This document shows positions 34,857-46,157 of a stretch of 55,285 nt of DNA, one piece after another. Origin of the DNA: Cryomorphaceae bacterium (lineage in GTDB: Bacteria > Bacteroidota > Bacteroidia > Flavobacteriales_D > SKUL01); the NCBI GenBank assembly GCA_007695365.1, contig REDV01000095.1, positions 1-55,285 of the forward strand. Reading direction: 5' to 3'. Positions within the stretch are counted from its first letter, which is position 1. Each line of letters starts with the position of its first letter. The translations under genes were made by a program, and so were the position numbers. Below the pieces are notes generated by a model. It was not told where the DNA came from and searched no databases. It worked only from the letters and a program-made list of their open reading frames with translations.

Positions 34857-36965
34857 ATGGCAAAGAGAGATCTTAAATTCACACGCAACATTGGTATCGC
34901 CGCGCATATCGACGCCGGCAAAACAACTACCACTGAGCGTATCCTTTACTACGGTGGTGTAAGCCACAAGATTGGTGAAGTGCATGATGGTGCAGCTACC
35001 ATGGACTGGATGGAGCAGGAGCAGGAGCGAGGTATTACCATTACCTCGGCTGCAACTACCCTCAACTGGAACTATCGTGGCGATACATACCACGTAAACA
35101 TTATTGATACCCCCGGTCACGTTGACTTTACCGTAGAGGTAAACCGCTCACTTCGGGTACTGGATGGCCTTGTGTTTCTTTTCAGCGCCGTTGACGGTGT
35201 TGAACCGCAGTCAGAAACCAACTGGCGCCTGGCCAATAACTACAACGTGCCCCGAATCGGTTTCGTGAATAAAATGGACCGTCAGGGTGCAGACTTCCTG
35301 AATGTTTGTGCACAGGTGAAGGAAATGCTTGGCAGTCACGCACTGCCCTTGCAGCTTCCTATCGGCTCAGAGGATGATTTTAAAGGTGTGGTTGATTTGA
35401 TCAACTTCCGCGGAATTATCTGGAATGAGCACGACATGGGTATGACTTTCGAAGAGGTGGATATACCTGCCGACATGGTGGATGAAGCCACCGAATTCCG
35501 TGAGAAACTCCTCGAGGCTGTTGCCGAATTCGACGAGTCATTGATGGAAAAGTACTTTGAAGATTCAAACTCCATTACCGAGCGCGAAATCCTCACTGCC
35601 CTCCGCGAGGCCACCATCGCCGGAAAAGTAGTTCCCATGATGTGCGGAACAGCCTTCAAAAACAAAGGCGTGCAAACCATGCTCGATATGGTGATGGAAA
35701 TTCTTCCTTCACCATTGGATGTGGAAGCCATCATCGGAACCAACCCCAAAACTGAGCAAGAAGTGAGCCGCAAGCCTTCACCCGACGAGCCCTTTGCTGG
35801 TCTTGCTTTTAAAATTGCTACTGACCCCTTTGTTGGACGTCTTTGCTTTACCCGCGCTTACTCAGGTATTCTCGAATCGGGTTCGTACGTGCTCAACACA
35901 CGCACAGGAAACAAAGAGCGTATTTCACGTATCTTCCAGATGCATGCCAACAAGCAAAACCAGATTGAGCGTTTGCACTGTGGTGACATCGGAGCACTGG
36001 TTGGATTTAAAGATATTAAAACGGGAGATACCCTTTGCGACGAAAAAGCGCCTATCGTACTCGAGTCTATGGATTTCCCCGATCCGGTAATCGGAATCGC
36101 CATTGAGCCTAAAACACAGGCCGATGTGGATAAACTCGGTGTGGCTCTTTCAAAGCTCAGCGAAGAGGATCCAACCCTCACCATCCACACCGATGAGGAT
36201 TCAGGTCAGACTGTACTCAGCGGTATGGGTGAGCTTCACCTCGACATTATCATCGACCGTTTGCGTCGTGAGTTTAAGGTAGAGGTAAACCAGGGAGCTC
36301 CTCAGGTTGCTTACAAAGAAACCATCACAGGAACCGTTGACCACCGCGAGGTGTACAAAAAACAAACAGGTGGTCGTGGTAAATTTGCGGACATCATCGT
36401 TACCATCGAGCCTGCTTCTGACCCCGAAAAAGAAGGTTTGGAGTTCGTGAACGAAGTAAAAGGTGGTAATATCCCCAAAGAATTTATCCCTTCTGTTGAG
36501 AAAGGATTTAAAGAAGCCATGAAAAACGGTGTGTTGGCCGGTTACCCCGTCGACAGCCTACGTGTGGTTCTTAAAGACGGCTCATTCCACGCTGTTGACT
36601 CGGATCAGTTGTCATTTGAGCTTTGTGCTAAACTGGCTTACCGGACGGCAATGCCGAAAGCGCGCCCCGTGTTGCTCGAGCCCATCATGAAACTTGAAGT
36701 GCTCACCCCCGAAGAAAACATGGGTGACATTGTTGGTGACCTGAACCGTCGTCGTGGTCAGGTTGAAGGTATGGGAGACCGTGCCGGAGCCAAAGTATTG
36801 AAAGCTAAGGTGCCCTTGTCAGAAATGTTCGGATACGTAACAGCCCTCCGAACCATGTCTTCAGGTCGTGCAACTTCTACCATGGAGTTCTCTCACTTTG
36901 CTGAATGTCCCTCGAACATCGCAGAGACCGTGATCGCAAAATCAAAAGGAAAAGTAACCGCTTAA
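34857..36965 (+). CDS. fusA: Translation elongation factor G
   Basis: 702 residues. The GTPase moves tRNA and mRNA through the ribosome. G1 ([15 protein letters not shown]), the switch region [11 protein letters not shown]3 (DTPGHVDF) and G4 (NKMD) are intact, followed by the domain II-V pattern with [10 protein letters not shown] and [17 protein letters not shown]. No tuf gene follows: the next gene is rpsJ after 15 nt, a common Bacteroidota arrangement. Confidence 0.98.
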   Translation: MAKRDLKFTRNIGIAAHIDAGKTTTTERILYYGGVSHKIGEVHDGAATMDWMEQEQERGITITSAATTLNWNYRGDTYHVNIIDTPGHVDFTVEVNRSLRVLDGLVFLFSAVDGVEPQSETNWRLANNYNVPRIGFVNKMDRQGADFLNVCAQVKEMLGSHALPLQLPIGSEDDFKGVVDLINFRGIIWNEHDMGMTFEEVDIPADMVDEATEFREKLLEAVAEFDESLMEKYFEDSNSITEREILTALREATIAGKVVPMMCGTAFKNKGVQTMLDMVMEILPSPLDVEAIIGTNPKTEQEVSRKPSPDEPFAGLAFKIATDPFVGRLCFTRAYSGILESGSYVLNTRTGNKERISRIFQMHANKQNQIERLHCGDIGALVGFKDIKTGDTLCDEKAPIVLESMDFPDPVIGIAIEPKTQADVDKLGVALSKLSEEDPTLTIHTDEDSGQTVLSGMGELHLDIIIDRLRREFKVEVNQGAPQVAYKETITGTVDHREVYKKQTGGRGKFADIIVTIEPASDPEKEGLEFVNEVKGGNIPKEFIPSVEKGFKEAMKNGVLAGYPVDSLRVVLKDGSFHAVDSDQLSFELCAKLAYRTAMPKARPVLLEPIMKLEVLTPEENMGDIVGDLNRRRGQVEGMGDRAGAKVLKAKVPLSEMFGYVTALRTMSSGRATSTMEFSHFAECPSNIAETVIAKSKGKVTA

Positions 36966-36980
36966 TCATACCATACCAGG

Positions 36981-37286
36981 ATGAGCCAGAAGATCAGAAT
37001 AAAATTGAAGTCGTACGACCACAACCTGGTGGATAAGTCGGCTGAGAAGATCGTAAAAACGGTGAAAACCACCGGTGCCGTAGTAAGTGGCCCCATTCCA
37101 CTGCCCACGCACAAGCGTATCTACACCGTGTTGCGTTCACCTCACGTTAACAAGAAATCACGCGAGCAATTCCAGCTCTGCTCCTACAAGCGAATGCTTG
37201 ATATCTACAGCTCTTCATCAAAGACTGTTGATGCGCTGATGCGTTTGGAGCTTCCAAGCGGAGTTGAAGTAGAAATTAAAGTTTGA
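36981..37286 (+). CDS. rpsJ: 30S ribosomal protein S10
   Basis: 101 residues. Component of the 30S head and, as NusE, partner of NusB in transcription antitermination. [11 protein letters not shown], the [20 protein letters not shown] loop and the final VEVEIKV are characteristic. It joins the str and S10 blocks without a separate promoter that I can see. Confidence 0.98.
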   Translation: MSQKIRIKLKSYDHNLVDKSAEKIVKTVKTTGAVVSGPIPLPTHKRIYTVLRSPHVNKKSREQFQLCSYKRMLDIYSSSSKTVDALMRLELPSGVEVEIKV

Positions 37287-37308
37287 TCACTTAAACAATA
37301 GCTGAGAG

Positions 37309-37935
37309 ATGCCCGGTTTAATTGGAAAGAAAATAGGAATGACCAGTATTTACAGTGCGGAGGGGAAAGCCCTTCCCTGTACGGTCATCGAAACAGGCCC
37401 CTGTGTGGTAACGCAGGTTAAAACCCTTGAAAAAGACGGGTACGAGTCTGTACAGCTTGGATTTGGCGACCGCAAGGAGAAAAACACTCCCGCTGCATTG
37501 ATGGGCCATTTCAAAAAAGCTAAAACCACCCCCAAAGCCAAGGTGGTAGAGTTCTACGACTTCAAGAATGAATTCGGCATTGGCGATTCACTGGCGGTTG
37601 GCGACGTGTTTGCCGAAGGTGAGTTTGTGAGTGTCGTGGGTACCTCAAAAGGTAAAGGATTTCAGGGGGTTGTGAAACGACACGGCTTTGCCGGAGTAGG
37701 ACAGGCCACCCACGGCCAGCACAACCGACTTCGTGCACCGGGTTCAATTGGAGCAGCCTCTTTTCCGGCTCGCGTTTTCAAGGGAATCCGCATGGCGGGT
37801 CAAACCGGCGACAAGCAGGTAACCATCGAAAACCTGCAAATTCTTAAAGTGGATGCCGAAAAGAACCTCCTGATTGTAAAGGGAGCAGTTCCCGGAGCTA
37901 AAGGATCATACGTAATCGTAAGAAAATGGAATTAA
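37309..37935 (+). CDS. rplC: 50S ribosomal protein L3
   Basis: 208 residues. It binds near the 3' end of 23S rRNA, and its central loop reaches the peptidyl-transferase centre. [30 protein letters not shown] and [15 protein letters not shown] are diagnostic. Its last 10 nt overlap rplD. Confidence 0.98.
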   Translation: MPGLIGKKIGMTSIYSAEGKALPCTVIETGPCVVTQVKTLEKDGYESVQLGFGDRKEKNTPAALMGHFKKAKTTPKAKVVEFYDFKNEFGIGDSLAVGDVFAEGEFVSVVGTSKGKGFQGVVKRHGFAGVGQATHGQHNRLRAPGSIGAASFPARVFKGIRMAGQTGDKQVTIENLQILKVDAEKNLLIVKGAVPGAKGSYVIVRKWN

Positions 37936-38555
37936 AAGTTCTGAACATAGAGGGTAAGGAAACCAGCAAGAAAGTTAAGCTGGATGATGCCGTGTTCGGT
38001 GTAGAACCCAACGATCACGCTATTTACCTGGATGTGAAACAGTATCTTGCCAACCAGCGCCAGGGTACACACGCAACCAAAGGTCGTAGCGACGTGAAAG
38101 GAAGCACCCGTAAACTGCGCAAGCAGAAAGGAACCGGAGGCGCCCGTGTAGGAGATATTAAGAACCCGCTCTTCCGTGGAGGAGGTCGCATTTTTGGTCC
38201 GCAACCGCGAGACTACAGCTTCAAGCTGAATAAAAAGTCTAAAGCAGTTGCCCGTAAGTCGGCGCTCTCCTACAAGGCAAAAGATCAAAACCTGTTGGTG
38301 GTTGAGGATTTCAAAATGGAATCACCCAAAACCAAGCAGTTTGCCGGTATTCTCGGAAACCTCAAGGTAAGTACTGACAGCACGCTGTGGGTACTTGCAG
38401 AAAACGACAAGAATGTAGTGCTTTCGGCCCGCAATATTCCACAAATCAAAGTGGTAATGGCCAAGGATCTGAATACGTACGACATTCTCAAGTACAAGAA
38501 AATGATAGTTAGCGAGCGTTCGCTGGCTGAGATTCAACAAACGCTTAACAAGTAA
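37926..38555 (+). CDS. rplD: 50S ribosomal protein L4
   Basis: 209 residues. An extended basic loop ([20 protein letters not shown] and the following GTGGARVGD) lines the peptide exit tunnel. In some bacteria L4 also represses its own operon; no leader for this is evident here. The ATG lies inside the rplC end, in another frame, so translation is coupled. Confidence 0.97.
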   Translation: MELKVLNIEGKETSKKVKLDDAVFGVEPNDHAIYLDVKQYLANQRQGTHATKGRSDVKGSTRKLRKQKGTGGARVGDIKNPLFRGGGRIFGPQPRDYSFKLNKKSKAVARKSALSYKAKDQNLLVVEDFKMESPKTKQFAGILGNLKVSTDSTLWVLAENDKNVVLSARNIPQIKVVMAKDLNTYDILKYKKMIVSERSLAEIQQTLNK

Positions 38556-38560
38556 CAGCG

Positions 38561-38851
38561 ATGAGCAGGATATTGATCAAGCCGATTATCACCGAGAAAA
38601 TGACAGACGTTAGCGAACGACTGAATCGTTACGGTTTCGTGGTGGATCGACGCGCCAACAAAATCCAGATCGGAAAGGCCGTGGAAGATGCATACGGTGT
38701 AGTGGTTGACAAAGTGTGGACCATCAACTACGCCGGCAAAAACAAATCTAAATTCACCAAAACAGGAATGGTTAAAGGGCGTACCAACGCCTACAAAAAA
38801 GCCATCGTAACCCTGTCGGAAGGCGAGATTGATATCTACGGCAACATCTAA
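38561..38851 (+). CDS. rplW: 50S ribosomal protein L23
   Basis: 96 residues. It sits at the tunnel exit and docks trigger factor and [15 protein letters not shown] and the [19 protein letters not shown] stretches fit the family. It starts 5 nt after rplD. Confidence 0.97.
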   Translation: MSRILIKPIITEKMTDVSERLNRYGFVVDRRANKIQIGKAVEDAYGVVVDKVWTINYAGKNKSKFTKTGMVKGRTNAYKKAIVTLSEGEIDIYGNI

Positions 38852-38868
38852 AGATAAGACTCAAAGTC

Positions 38869-39693
38869 ATGGCAGTAAAGAAATTTAAACCCACTACCCC
38901 CGGACAACGCCACAAGGTGAATAGCACCTTTGAGGAGGTTACCACCGACAAGCCGCTGAAGAAGTTGCTGAAGGGTACCAACAAATCCGGTGGACGTAAC
39001 AATACAGGTAAAATGACCATGCGCTACATCGGTGGTGGTCACAAGCGTCGGTATCGTGAAATTGACTTTAAGCGCGACAAAGACGGGATTCCCGCACGCG
39101 TTGAAAGCGTTGAGTACGATCCCAACCGCTCGGCGCGTATTGCTCTTTTGGTTTACGCCGACGGAGAGAAGCGTTACATCATCTCTCCCGAAGGCCTGAA
39201 GGTAGGTCAAACCCTTGAGTCGGGAAAAGATGTTGCGCCCGAGCCCGGAAATACACTTTATTTGAGTGATATTCCATTGGGTACTGTGGTGCACAACGTA
39301 GAACTTTCTCCCGGTCGCGGTGGTGCTTTGGCCCGCAGCGCCGGATCATACGCCCAGCTGAACGCCCGCGATGGAAAGTACGCACTGCTGAAGATGCCTT
39401 CGGGCGAGATTCGCATGGTACTCCAAACCTGTAAGGCAACGGTGGGTACTGTATCCAACTCGGAGAGCTTCCTCACCGTGTCGGGTAAAGCAGGCCGCAG
39501 CCGCTGGCTGGGTCGCCGCCCACGCGTACGCGGAGTAGTGATGAACCCGGTTGATCACCCCATGGGTGGTGGTGAAGGCCGCTCTTCAGGAGGACACCCG
39601 CGTTCACGCAAAGGCTTGATGGCTAAAGGTAAAAAGACCCGCGCCCCCAAGAAAGTTACCAGCAAGTTTATCATTGAGAAAAGGAAGAAATAA
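38869..39693 (+). CDS. rplB: 50S ribosomal protein L2
   Basis: 274 residues. Needed for subunit association and peptidyl transfer. Typical stretches are [32 protein letters not shown] and the C-terminal [20 protein letters not shown]. The Met after DHP, where E. coli has His, is usual for this phylum as far as I recall. Confidence 0.98.
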   Translation: MAVKKFKPTTPGQRHKVNSTFEEVTTDKPLKKLLKGTNKSGGRNNTGKMTMRYIGGGHKRRYREIDFKRDKDGIPARVESVEYDPNRSARIALLVYADGEKRYIISPEGLKVGQTLESGKDVAPEPGNTLYLSDIPLGTVVHNVELSPGRGGALARSAGSYAQLNARDGKYALLKMPSGEIRMVLQTCKATVGTVSNSESFLTVSGKAGRSRWLGRRPRVRGVVMNPVDHPMGGGEGRSSGGHPRSRKGLMAKGKKTRAPKKVTSKFIIEKRKK

Positions 39694-39700
39694 TTAGATC

Positions 39701-39970
39701 ATGAGCAGATCCCTTAAAAAACCGCCGTTCGTGCATTACAAATTGATGCGCAGGGTAGAAGAAGCACAAAGCTCAGGCAAGAAAGGTGTAATCAAAACCT
39801 GGTCTCGAGCCAGCACCATTACCCCCGACTTTGTGGGCCTCACCGTAGCTGTTTACAACGGCCGTCAGTTTATCCCGGTGTTTGTTACCGAAAACATGGT
39901 AGGTCACAAGCTTGGTGAGTTCTCTCCCACGCGTCAGTTCCGGGGTCACTCAGGTAAAAAGAATAAGTAA
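39701..39970 (+). CDS. rpsS: 30S ribosomal protein S19
   Basis: 89 residues. It binds 16S rRNA in the head next to S13 and approaches the A-site t[32 protein letters not shown] and [16 protein letters not shown] are family hallmarks. 7 nt after rplB. Confidence 0.98.
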   Translation: MSRSLKKPPFVHYKLMRRVEEAQSSGKKGVIKTWSRASTITPDFVGLTVAVYNGRQFIPVFVTENMVGHKLGEFSPTRQFRGHSGKKNK

Positions 39971-39992
39971 TCCAGAATAACCAATTAGCGCA

Positions 39993-40388
39993 ATGGGTTC
40001 TCGAAAACAAAATATGGCAAATGCCATCAAGGAAGAAAAGAAGCAAATCAGTTACGCCAAGCTGCGCAACTGTCCGACTTCACCGCGCAAAATGCGCCTG
40101 ATAGCCGACGTGATTCGCGGAGAGCAAGTGATGCCGGCACTCAATACGCTGCGCCACATGCCTCAGGATGCTGCTCGTCGCATGGAGAAACTCCTGCTGT
40201 CGGCAGTAGCCAACTGGGAGTCAAAAAACGAAGGCCAGCGTGTAGATGATGCCAACCTTGTGGTGAAAGAAGTTTTTGTTGACAGCGCCCGCATGCTGAA
40301 GCGTCTTCGTCCGGCACCACAAGGCCGCGGACACCGCATTCGCAAGCGCTCCAATCATGTAACCATTGTGGTTGACAATACCAATTAA
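39993..40388 (+). CDS. rplV: 50S ribosomal protein L22
   Basis: 131 residues including an N-terminal extension (MGSRKQNMANAIKEEKKQIS) that is common in Bacteroidota, which supports the ATG at 39993 over the later one at residue 8. The core KLRNCPTSPRKMRLIADVIR and the basic hairpin GRGHRIRKRSNH, which enters the exit tunnel near L4, are intact. Confidence 0.97.
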   Translation: MGSRKQNMANAIKEEKKQISYAKLRNCPTSPRKMRLIADVIRGEQVMPALNTLRHMPQDAARRMEKLLLSAVANWESKNEGQRVDDANLVVKEVFVDSARMLKRLRPAPQGRGHRIRKRSNHVTIVVDNTN

Positions 40389-40412
40389 GACTCAAAGAAC
40401 GATCAAAGCAAT

Positions 40413-41123
40413 ATGGGACAAAAGACTAACCCAATCGGAAACAGACTCGGATACATCAAAGGATGGGATTCGAATTGGTACGGAGGCCGCAACTACACGG
40501 ATAAACTTGTAGAGGATGACAAAATCCGCAAGTACCTCAATGCGCGTCTGCACAAAGCCAGCGTGTCGCAAATTATCATTGAGCGCACACTGAAGCTGGT
40601 TACCGTTACCATCAATACTGCCCGCCCCGGTGTAATCATCGGTAAAGGTGGAAGCGAGGTTGACAAATTAAAGGAAGAGTTGAAAAAACTCACCGGCAAG
40701 GAAGTGCAGATCAATATTTTTGAGATTAAGCGGCCCGAGTTGGATGCCCGTTTGGTAGCCGACAGCATTGCCCGTCAGATAGAAGGCCGTATCTCTTACC
40801 GCCGTGCCATTAAAATGGCCATTGCTTCAACCATGCGAATGGGAGCTGAAGGAATCAAAGTTGGTATTGCCGGTCGTTTGAATGGTGCTGAAATGGCGCG
40901 TCAGGAAAGTTTTAAAGAAGGACGTACTCCTTTGCACACTTTCCGCGCAGACATTGACTACGCGCTTTCTGAGGCACACACCAAAATGGGTCGTATCGGA
41001 GTAAAGGTTTGGATTTGTAAGGGTGAAGTGTACGGAAAACGCGACCTATCACCCAACATTGGCCAGGCCAAAGGAAAAGGTGGACCCGCTAAACCTGCCG
41101 GAGGACCACGCAAAAGAAGATAA
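40413..41123 (+). CDS. rpsC: 30S ribosomal protein S3
   Basis: 236 residues. Part of the mRNA entry channel with helicase-like activity together with S4 and S5. The KH-type segment [20 protein letters not shown] and the C-terminal domain with [19 protein letters not shown] and [15 protein letters not shown] are clear. The tail is Lys/Pro/Gly rich. Confidence 0.98.
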   Translation: MGQKTNPIGNRLGYIKGWDSNWYGGRNYTDKLVEDDKIRKYLNARLHKASVSQIIIERTLKLVTVTINTARPGVIIGKGGSEVDKLKEELKKLTGKEVQINIFEIKRPELDARLVADSIARQIEGRISYRRAIKMAIASTMRMGAEGIKVGIAGRLNGAEMARQESFKEGRTPLHTFRADIDYALSEAHTKMGRIGVKVWICKGEVYGKRDLSPNIGQAKGKGGPAKPAGGPRKRR

Positions 41124-41155
41124 GAACGCATACTGAGCAAGTAAAAAGATAAGCG

Positions 41156-41575
41156 ATGTTACAACCGAAAAGAACGAAGTACCGCAAGATGATGAAAGGC
41201 CGCATCAAGGGTAATGCTACCCGCGGTGCACAATTGGCCTTCGGAAGTTTCGGACTCAAAACCCTCGATGAGGGCTTCATTACCTCACGGCAGATTGAGG
41301 CTGCACGTATCGCGGTAACACGATACATGAAGCGTGAAGGAAAAGTGTGGATCCGCATTTTTCCAGATAAGCCTATCACAGCCAAACCCGCCGAAGTACG
41401 TATGGGTAAGGGAAAAGGGGCTCCCAGCCACTGGGTAGCGGTTGTACGTCCGGGCAGAATTATGTTCGAAGCGGAAGGAGTTCCTATGGATATCGCCAAA
41501 GAAGCCATGCGCCTCGCAGCTCAGAAACTTCCCGTGCGAACCAAATTTGTAGTACGAACTGATTACGCAGAATAA
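41156..41575 (+). CDS. rplP: 50S ribosomal protein L16
   Basis: 139 residues. It helps position A-site tRNA and completes 50S assembly. [16 protein letters not shown], the [20 protein letters not shown] stretch and the final [12 protein letters not shown] are typical. Confidence 0.98.
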   Translation: MLQPKRTKYRKMMKGRIKGNATRGAQLAFGSFGLKTLDEGFITSRQIEAARIAVTRYMKREGKVWIRIFPDKPITAKPAEVRMGKGKGAPSHWVAVVRPGRIMFEAEGVPMDIAKEAMRLAAQKLPVRTKFVVRTDYAE

Positions 41576-41588
41576 ACGCATCCGAATC

Positions 41589-41789
41589 ATGAAAACAGCA
41601 GAGATTGTAGAACTGACATTGGATGAGCTGAAAGACAAGCTCATGGTAGAGTCGGAAGCATTTGAGAAATTGCGCATGTCGCACACGGTTTCGAGCCTGG
41701 AGAACCCCCTGCAAATCCGCAACAAACGTCGCGTATTGGCACGCCTCCGGACCGAACTTCGTAAAAGAGAATTGCAAGCTAACAAGTAA
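41589..41789 (+). CDS. rpmC: 50S ribosomal protein L29
   Basis: 66 residues, two antiparallel helices at the tunnel exit next to L23. The [11 protein letters not shown] start and the [15 protein letters not shown] segment match. 13 nt after rplP and 4 nt before rpsQ. Confidence 0.96.
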   Translation: MKTAEIVELTLDELKDKLMVESEAFEKLRMSHTVSSLENPLQIRNKRRVLARLRTELRKRELQANK

Positions 41790-41793
41790 CACA

Positions 41794-42051
41794 ATGAGCG
41801 AAAGAAATTTAAGAAAAGAGCGCATCGGCATTGTTGTCAGCAACAAGATGGACAAGTCTATCCTGGTATCTGTTGAGAGCAAAGTGAAGCACCCGGCTTA
41901 CGGAAAATTCATCAAGAAGTCGCGTAAGTTCATGGCCCACGACGAAAAGCAGGAGTCGGGAATTGGCGACCGTGTGCGCATCATGGAAACCCGCCCGCTG
42001 AGCAAGTCAAAGTGCTGGCGATTGGTTGAAATTATCGAAAAAGCGAAGTAA
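41794..42051 (+). CDS. rpsQ: 30S ribosomal protein S17
   Basis: 85 residues from ATG 41794. The open frame extends further upstream into rpmC, but the family starts at [20 protein letters not shown]. An OB-fold protein binding the 16S 5' domain; [14 protein letters not shown] and [16 protein letters not shown] are present. Confidence 0.97.
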   Translation: MSERNLRKERIGIVVSNKMDKSILVSVESKVKHPAYGKFIKKSRKFMAHDEKQESGIGDRVRIMETRPLSKSKCWRLVEIIEKAK

Positions 42052-42074
42052 CAACAGGCTAATAAGAATCAGCG

Positions 42075-42443
42075 ATGATACAACAGGAAAGCAGATTAAA
42101 AGTGGCAGACAACAGCGGAGCAAAAGAAGTGCTCTGCATCCGGGTCCTGGGTGGAACCGGTCGTCGCTACGCTTCCATTGGTGATACCATTGTGGTATCG
42201 GTAAAAGATGCGATGCCCAACAGCAACGTGAAAAAAGGAAGCGTGTCGAAAGCCGTTGTGGTACGCACCAAAAAAGAAGTTCGCCGTCCGGACGGATCTT
42301 ATATCCGCTTTGACGAAAACGCAGCCGTGCTGTTGAATAACGCCGGCGAAATGCGCGGAACGCGAATCTTTGGCCCGGTAGCGCGTGAGCTTCGCGACAA
42401 GCAGTTTATGAAGATTGTATCACTGGCACCCGAGGTGATCTAA
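42075..42443 (+). CDS. rplN: 50S ribosomal protein L14
   Basis: 122 residues. It contacts the 30S subunit (bridges with helix 44 and helix 14) and is the docking site of the silencing factor Rsf[19 protein letters not shown], the [16 protein letters not shown] loop and [16 protein letters not shown] are diagnostic. Confidence 0.98.
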   Translation: MIQQESRLKVADNSGAKEVLCIRVLGGTGRRYASIGDTIVVSVKDAMPNSNVKKGSVSKAVVVRTKKEVRRPDGSYIRFDENAAVLLNNAGEMRGTRIFGPVARELRDKQFMKIVSLAPEVI

Positions 42444-42456
42444 ATACCGCATCAAG

Positions 42457-42780
42457 ATGACAAAGAAATTGCATATCAAAAAGGGCGACCAGGTGAAGGT
42501 GATGGCCGGAAACGCAAAGGGTGAAACCGGACGCGTTGTATCCGTAGATCGCAAAACCAACCGCGCGCTCGTTGAAGGCCTCAATATGGTTAAGCGCCAT
42601 GTGAAGCCCACCGCTTCCAGCCCGCAGGGTGGTATCATTGAAAAGGAAGCCGGTATCCACGTGTCGAACCTTATGCTCGTTGACCCCGCTACCAAAGAGG
42701 TTAGTCGAATCGGGCGAAAGCAGGACGACAACGGAAAATTAGTTAGGTATTACAAAAAATCAGGGGAGGTTGTAAAGTAA
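42457..42780 (+). CDS. rplX: 50S ribosomal protein L24
   Basis: 107 residues. An early assembly initiator with a KOW motif: [33 protein letters not shown] and [15 protein letters not shown] follow. Its TAA shares one base with the rplE ATG (TAATG). Confidence 0.97.
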   Translation: MTKKLHIKKGDQVKVMAGNAKGETGRVVSVDRKTNRALVEGLNMVKRHVKPTASSPQGGIIEKEAGIHVSNLMLVDPATKEVSRIGRKQDDNGKLVRYYKKSGEVVK

Positions 42781-43328
42781 TGTACACGCCAAGATTAAAA
42801 ACCAAGTACCGCGAAGAAGTAGTTCCTGCTTTGATGAAGCATTTTAACTACTCAAGCGTGATGCAAGTTCCGGTAATCCAGAAAATCTGCATCAATCAAG
42901 GTCTCGGAGATGCCGTAGCCGATAAACGAATTGTTGAACACGCCATCGAGGAAATGTCTTCCATTGCCGGCCAGCGCGCAGTTGCGTCCTACTCGCGAAA
43001 AGACATCTCGAACTTCAAACTCCGTAAAGGTATGCCCATCGGAGCGCGTGTAACCCTTCGCGGTGATCGTATGTACGAATTCCTCGACCGACTTCTGTCA
43101 GTATCTCTGCCACGTACGCGCGACTTCCGCGGGGTGAAAGCAACCGGTTTCGACGGTCGCGGAAACTTCACCATGGGCGTGAAAGAGCAAATCATCTTTC
43201 CGGAGATTGATATCGACAAAGTGAAAAACATCAACGGTATGGACATCACCTTTGTGACTACCGCCCAAACCGATGAAGAAGCAAAAGCATTGTTAAACGA
43301 ATTCGGATTTCCGTTCGCGAAAAAATAA
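42780..43328 (+). CDS. rplE: 50S ribosomal protein L5
   Basis: 182 residues. It binds 5S rRNA in the central protuberance and contacts P-site t[39 protein letters not shown] and [17 protein letters not shown] are typical. Translationally coupled to rplX through TAATG. Confidence 0.98.
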   Translation: MYTPRLKTKYREEVVPALMKHFNYSSVMQVPVIQKICINQGLGDAVADKRIVEHAIEEMSSIAGQRAVASYSRKDISNFKLRKGMPIGARVTLRGDRMYEFLDRLLSVSLPRTRDFRGVKATGFDGRGNFTMGVKEQIIFPEIDIDKVKNINGMDITFVTTAQTDEEAKALLNEFGFPFAKK

Positions 43329-43335
43329 TTGAAGC

Positions 43336-43605
43336 ATGGCAAAAGAATCAATGAAAGCCCGGGAGCGTAAACGCCAGAGAATGGTGGAAAAATACGCCGA
43401 AAAACGCGCAGCCCTTAAAGCTGCCGGCGACTGGGAAGGTCTCCAGAAGCTCCCCAAGAACTCATCCAAAGTGCGTCTGCACAACCGCTGTCAGCTCACA
43501 GGCCGTCCGCGCGGTTACATGCGCCAGTTTGGAATTTCACGGGTTACTTTCCGCGAAATGGCAGTTTTTGGCCTTATTCCCGGAGTTACAAAAGCCAGTT
43601 GGTAA
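43336..43605 (+). CDS. rpsN: 30S ribosomal protein S14, zinc-free form
   Basis: 89 residues, the long form without CxxC pairs: only one Cys, in [18 protein letters not shown], so it does not need zinc. It assembles late into the 30S head. The C-terminal [17 protein letters not shown]...ASW is standard. 7 nt after rplE. Confidence 0.97.
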   Translation: MAKESMKARERKRQRMVEKYAEKRAALKAAGDWEGLQKLPKNSSKVRLHNRCQLTGRPRGYMRQFGISRVTFREMAVFGLIPGVTKASW

Positions 43606-43626
43606 ACGAAGTAAAAAGAAACGATC

Positions 43627-44025
43627 ATGTATAGCGATCCAATATCCGACTACCTGACACGCATCCGCAACGCGGTGAGCGCACGTCACAAAGTGGTTGA
43701 AATTCCCGCTTCAAACCTCAAAAAGGAGATTACCAAGATCCTTAAGGAGAAAGGTTATATCCTCAACTACAAGTTTGAAGAGGACGGAAAACAGGGCACC
43801 ATCAAAATCGCCCTTAAGTACAACCCGCGAACCAAGATTCCCGCTATTCGCAAAATTGAGCGCGCCAGCCGCCCGGGATTGCGATACTACGTGGGAGCCG
43901 ATAACATGCCGCGGGTACTGAACGGACTCGGAATTGCCATCCTGTCAACCTCCAGTGGAGTGATGACCGACAAGGAGGCCAAACAACAAAATGTGGGTGG
44001 AGAAGTTCTCTGCCGCGTTTACTAA
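43627..44025 (+). CDS. rpsH: 30S ribosomal protein S8
   Basis: 132 residues. It binds the central domain of 16S rRNA and in E. coli regulates the spc operon by mRNA mimicry; no such mimic could be checked here. [20 protein letters not shown] and the final GGEVLCRVY are characteristic. Confidence 0.98.
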   Translation: MYSDPISDYLTRIRNAVSARHKVVEIPASNLKKEITKILKEKGYILNYKFEEDGKQGTIKIALKYNPRTKIPAIRKIERASRPGLRYYVGADNMPRVLNGLGIAILSTSSGVMTDKEAKQQNVGGEVLCRVY

Positions 44026-44035
44026 ACCAGAAGTT

Positions 44036-44590
44036 ATGTCAAGAATAGGAAAGGCAATCATCAACCTGCCAGGCGGAGTAGAGCTTAAGGTTTCCGACGA
44101 TAACGTGGTAACAGTGAAAGGCCCCAAAGGTGAGCTTTCGCAGCCTCTGGCCGATAACCTGTCTGTAAAGATTGAAGAAGGAGTGGTTACCGTAGAGCGC
44201 GCCAACGAAGAGAAATCTACCCGCTCACAGCACGGACTTACCCGCGCCCTGCTGAACAACATGGTAGAAGGTGTTTCAAATGGCTTCATCATCAAGCAGG
44301 AGCTGGTAGGGGTTGGATACCGTGCCAAAACCACCGGTCAGTTGCTGGAACTCAGCCTCGGATATTCACACCCTATCGTGTTCGAAATTCCGTCTGAAGT
44401 AAAGGTGGAGGCCGTAACCGAAAAAGGTAAAAACCCTGTTATCACACTCGAGTCGCACGATAAGCAACTGGTGGGTATGGTAGCCGCTAAAATCCGCTCA
44501 TTCCGCAAGCCTGAACCATACAAAGGAAAAGGTATTCGCTACGTGGGCGAACAACTGAGAAGAAAAGCCGGAAAATCGGCCTCTAAATAA
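44036..44590 (+). CDS. rplF: 50S ribosomal protein L6
   Basis: 184 residues from ATG 44036 (MSRIGKAIINLPGGVE); the longer open frame overlapping rpsH was rejected because the family starts here. Two tandem repeats bind near the GTPase centre. Typical: VTVKGPKGELSQ, YRAKTTGQLLELSLGYSHP and PEPYKGKGIRYVGE. Confidence 0.97.
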   Translation: MSRIGKAIINLPGGVELKVSDDNVVTVKGPKGELSQPLADNLSVKIEEGVVTVERANEEKSTRSQHGLTRALLNNMVEGVSNGFIIKQELVGVGYRAKTTGQLLELSLGYSHPIVFEIPSEVKVEAVTEKGKNPVITLESHDKQLVGMVAAKIRSFRKPEPYKGKGIRYVGEQLRRKAGKSASK

Positions 44591-44603
44591 CAAACATTGA
44601 GAA

Positions 44604-44957
44604 ATGGCACTAAGTAAAGAACAGCGTCGTATGCGAATCAAGCGCCGGTCACTGGATAAGTCCCGTGGTACCATTGAGCGCCCCCGTCTTTGCGTATTTC
44701 GCAGCAACACCCAGTTTTACGCTCAACTGATTGATGACAGCACCGGAAAAACCCTTGCTTCATGCAACTCACTGGGATTGAAAGAAGCTCAAGGCATCGC
44801 CAAGATTGAGCAGGCAAAGCTTATTGGAAAGGCTATGGCCGAAAAAGTAATCGCTGCAGGTTTTACCAATGTGGTTTTTGATCGCAGCGGATACCTCTAC
44901 CACGGTCGTGTGAAATATTTTGCCGAAGCTGCCCGCGAAGCTGGTCTCAAATTCTAA
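44604..44957 (+). CDS. rplR: 50S ribosomal protein L18
   Basis: 117 residues. It binds 5S rRNA together with L5. A basic N-terminus (RRMRIKRR) precedes [20 protein letters not shown], and the end [25 protein letters not shown] is conserved. Confidence 0.97.
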   Translation: MALSKEQRRMRIKRRSLDKSRGTIERPRLCVFRSNTQFYAQLIDDSTGKTLASCNSLGLKEAQGIAKIEQAKLIGKAMAEKVIAAGFTNVVFDRSGYLYHGRVKYFAEAAREAGLKF

Positions 44958-44970
44958 CGAAAGGAAAGTC

Positions 44971-45489
44971 ATGTCAACAGAAAACGTCAGAAGAGTAAAA
45001 TCGAGTGACATCGAGCTGAAAGATAAGCTCGTGGCCATCAACCGTGTTACCAAGGTAACCAAAGGAGGTAGAACCTTCACCTTCTCTGCCATCGTGGTAG
45101 TAGGAAATGAAAATGGTGTGGTAGGTCACGGACTGGGAAAAGCCAACGAAGTAACCTCCGCCATTGCCAAAGGTATTGATGACGCCAAGAAAAACCTCAT
45201 CAAAGTTCCTATTGTAAACGGAACAGTACCCCATGAGCAATACGGTAAGTACGGTGGTGCCTTGGTTTTCCTGAAGCCCGCCGCAAGTGGTACAGGAGTA
45301 ATTGCTGGTGGTGCGATGCGTGCCGTGCTCGAAAGTGTAGGTGTACACGACGTACTTGCAAAATCTCAGGGATCGTCAAACCCGCACAACGTGGTAAAGG
45401 CTACCCTGGATGCACTCCAAAAAATGCGTGATGCCTACACCGTAGCAGCTCACCGCGGAGTTCCACTCGATAAAGTATTCAACGGTTAA
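44971..45489 (+). CDS. rpsE: 30S ribosomal protein S5
   Basis: 172 residues from ATG 44971 ([20 protein letters not shown]); an in-frame upstream extension overlaps rplR and is unlike the family. It ensures decoding accuracy with S4. [32 protein letters not shown] and the [17 protein letters not shown] loop are intact. Confidence 0.97.
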   Translation: MSTENVRRVKSSDIELKDKLVAINRVTKVTKGGRTFTFSAIVVVGNENGVVGHGLGKANEVTSAIAKGIDDAKKNLIKVPIVNGTVPHEQYGKYGGALVFLKPAASGTGVIAGGAMRAVLESVGVHDVLAKSQGSSNPHNVVKATLDALQKMRDAYTVAAHRGVPLDKVFNG

Positions 45490-45500
45490 CAAAGAGCGTC

Positions 45501-45683
45501 ATGGCCAAAGTGAAAATTGTTCAAGTAAAAAGCGCCATTAAGCGGCCCAAGGACCAAAAGGCAACCCTGGTAGCACTTGGCATCAAAAGAATGAACCGCC
45601 CTGTAGAGAAAGAAGCTACACCGCAGATTCTCGGGATGATTCACAAAGTAAAACACCTGCTTCAGGTTGAAGAGGTAAAGTAA
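45501..45683 (+). CDS. rpmD: 50S ribosomal protein L30
   Basis: 60 residues, the usual length. KVKIVQVKSAIKRPKDQKAT and the GMIHKVKHLLQVEEV end fit the family. It sits between rpsE and rplO as in most bacteria. Confidence 0.96.
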   Translation: MAKVKIVQVKSAIKRPKDQKATLVALGIKRMNRPVEKEATPQILGMIHKVKHLLQVEEVK

Positions 45684-45705
45684 TAACATGCAACAAAAAG
45701 ATATC

Positions 45706-46152
45706 ATGGATCTGAGTAAACTTAAGCCAGCCGAAGGATCTGTTAAGAAGCGAAAGCGAGTTGGCAGGGGCGAAGGCTCCGGACACGGAGGCACATCAAC
45801 ACGCGGACACAAAGGAGCAAAATCACGCTCTGGCTACTCGCGCAAGAAAGGTTTTGAAGGAGGCCAAATGCCCCTGCAACGCCGCGTGCCCAAATTTGGT
45901 TTCAAAAACATCAATCGCAAGGAATTCCGCGGAGTAAACGTGGATACGCTTCAGGGGCTTGCAGATGAGCACAAGCTCACCGAAATTAACCTCGAAACGC
46001 TCATCGAGCGCGGCCTTGCTAATAAAAGCGACCGGGTGAAAATTCTCGGACGTGGTGAAATCAATACCAAACTGACCGTAAAAGCACACGCTTTTTCTGC
46101 TTCGGCCAAAGCGGCCATCGAAAAGCAGGGAGGTGAAGCGGTAATCCTGTAA
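45706..46152 (+). CDS. rplO: 50S ribosomal protein L15
   Basis: 148 residues from ATG 45706 (MDLSKLKPAEGSVKKRKRVG), the customary start; an ATG six codons upstream (45688) is possible. The glycine-rich GRGEGSGHGGTSTRGHKGAK and GFEGGQMPLQRRVPKFGF segments penetrate 23S rRNA. Confidence 0.96.
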   Translation: MDLSKLKPAEGSVKKRKRVGRGEGSGHGGTSTRGHKGAKSRSGYSRKKGFEGGQMPLQRRVPKFGFKNINRKEFRGVNVDTLQGLADEHKLTEINLETLIERGLANKSDRVKILGRGEINTKLTVKAHAFSASAKAAIEKQGGEAVIL

Positions 46153-46157
46153 ACGGC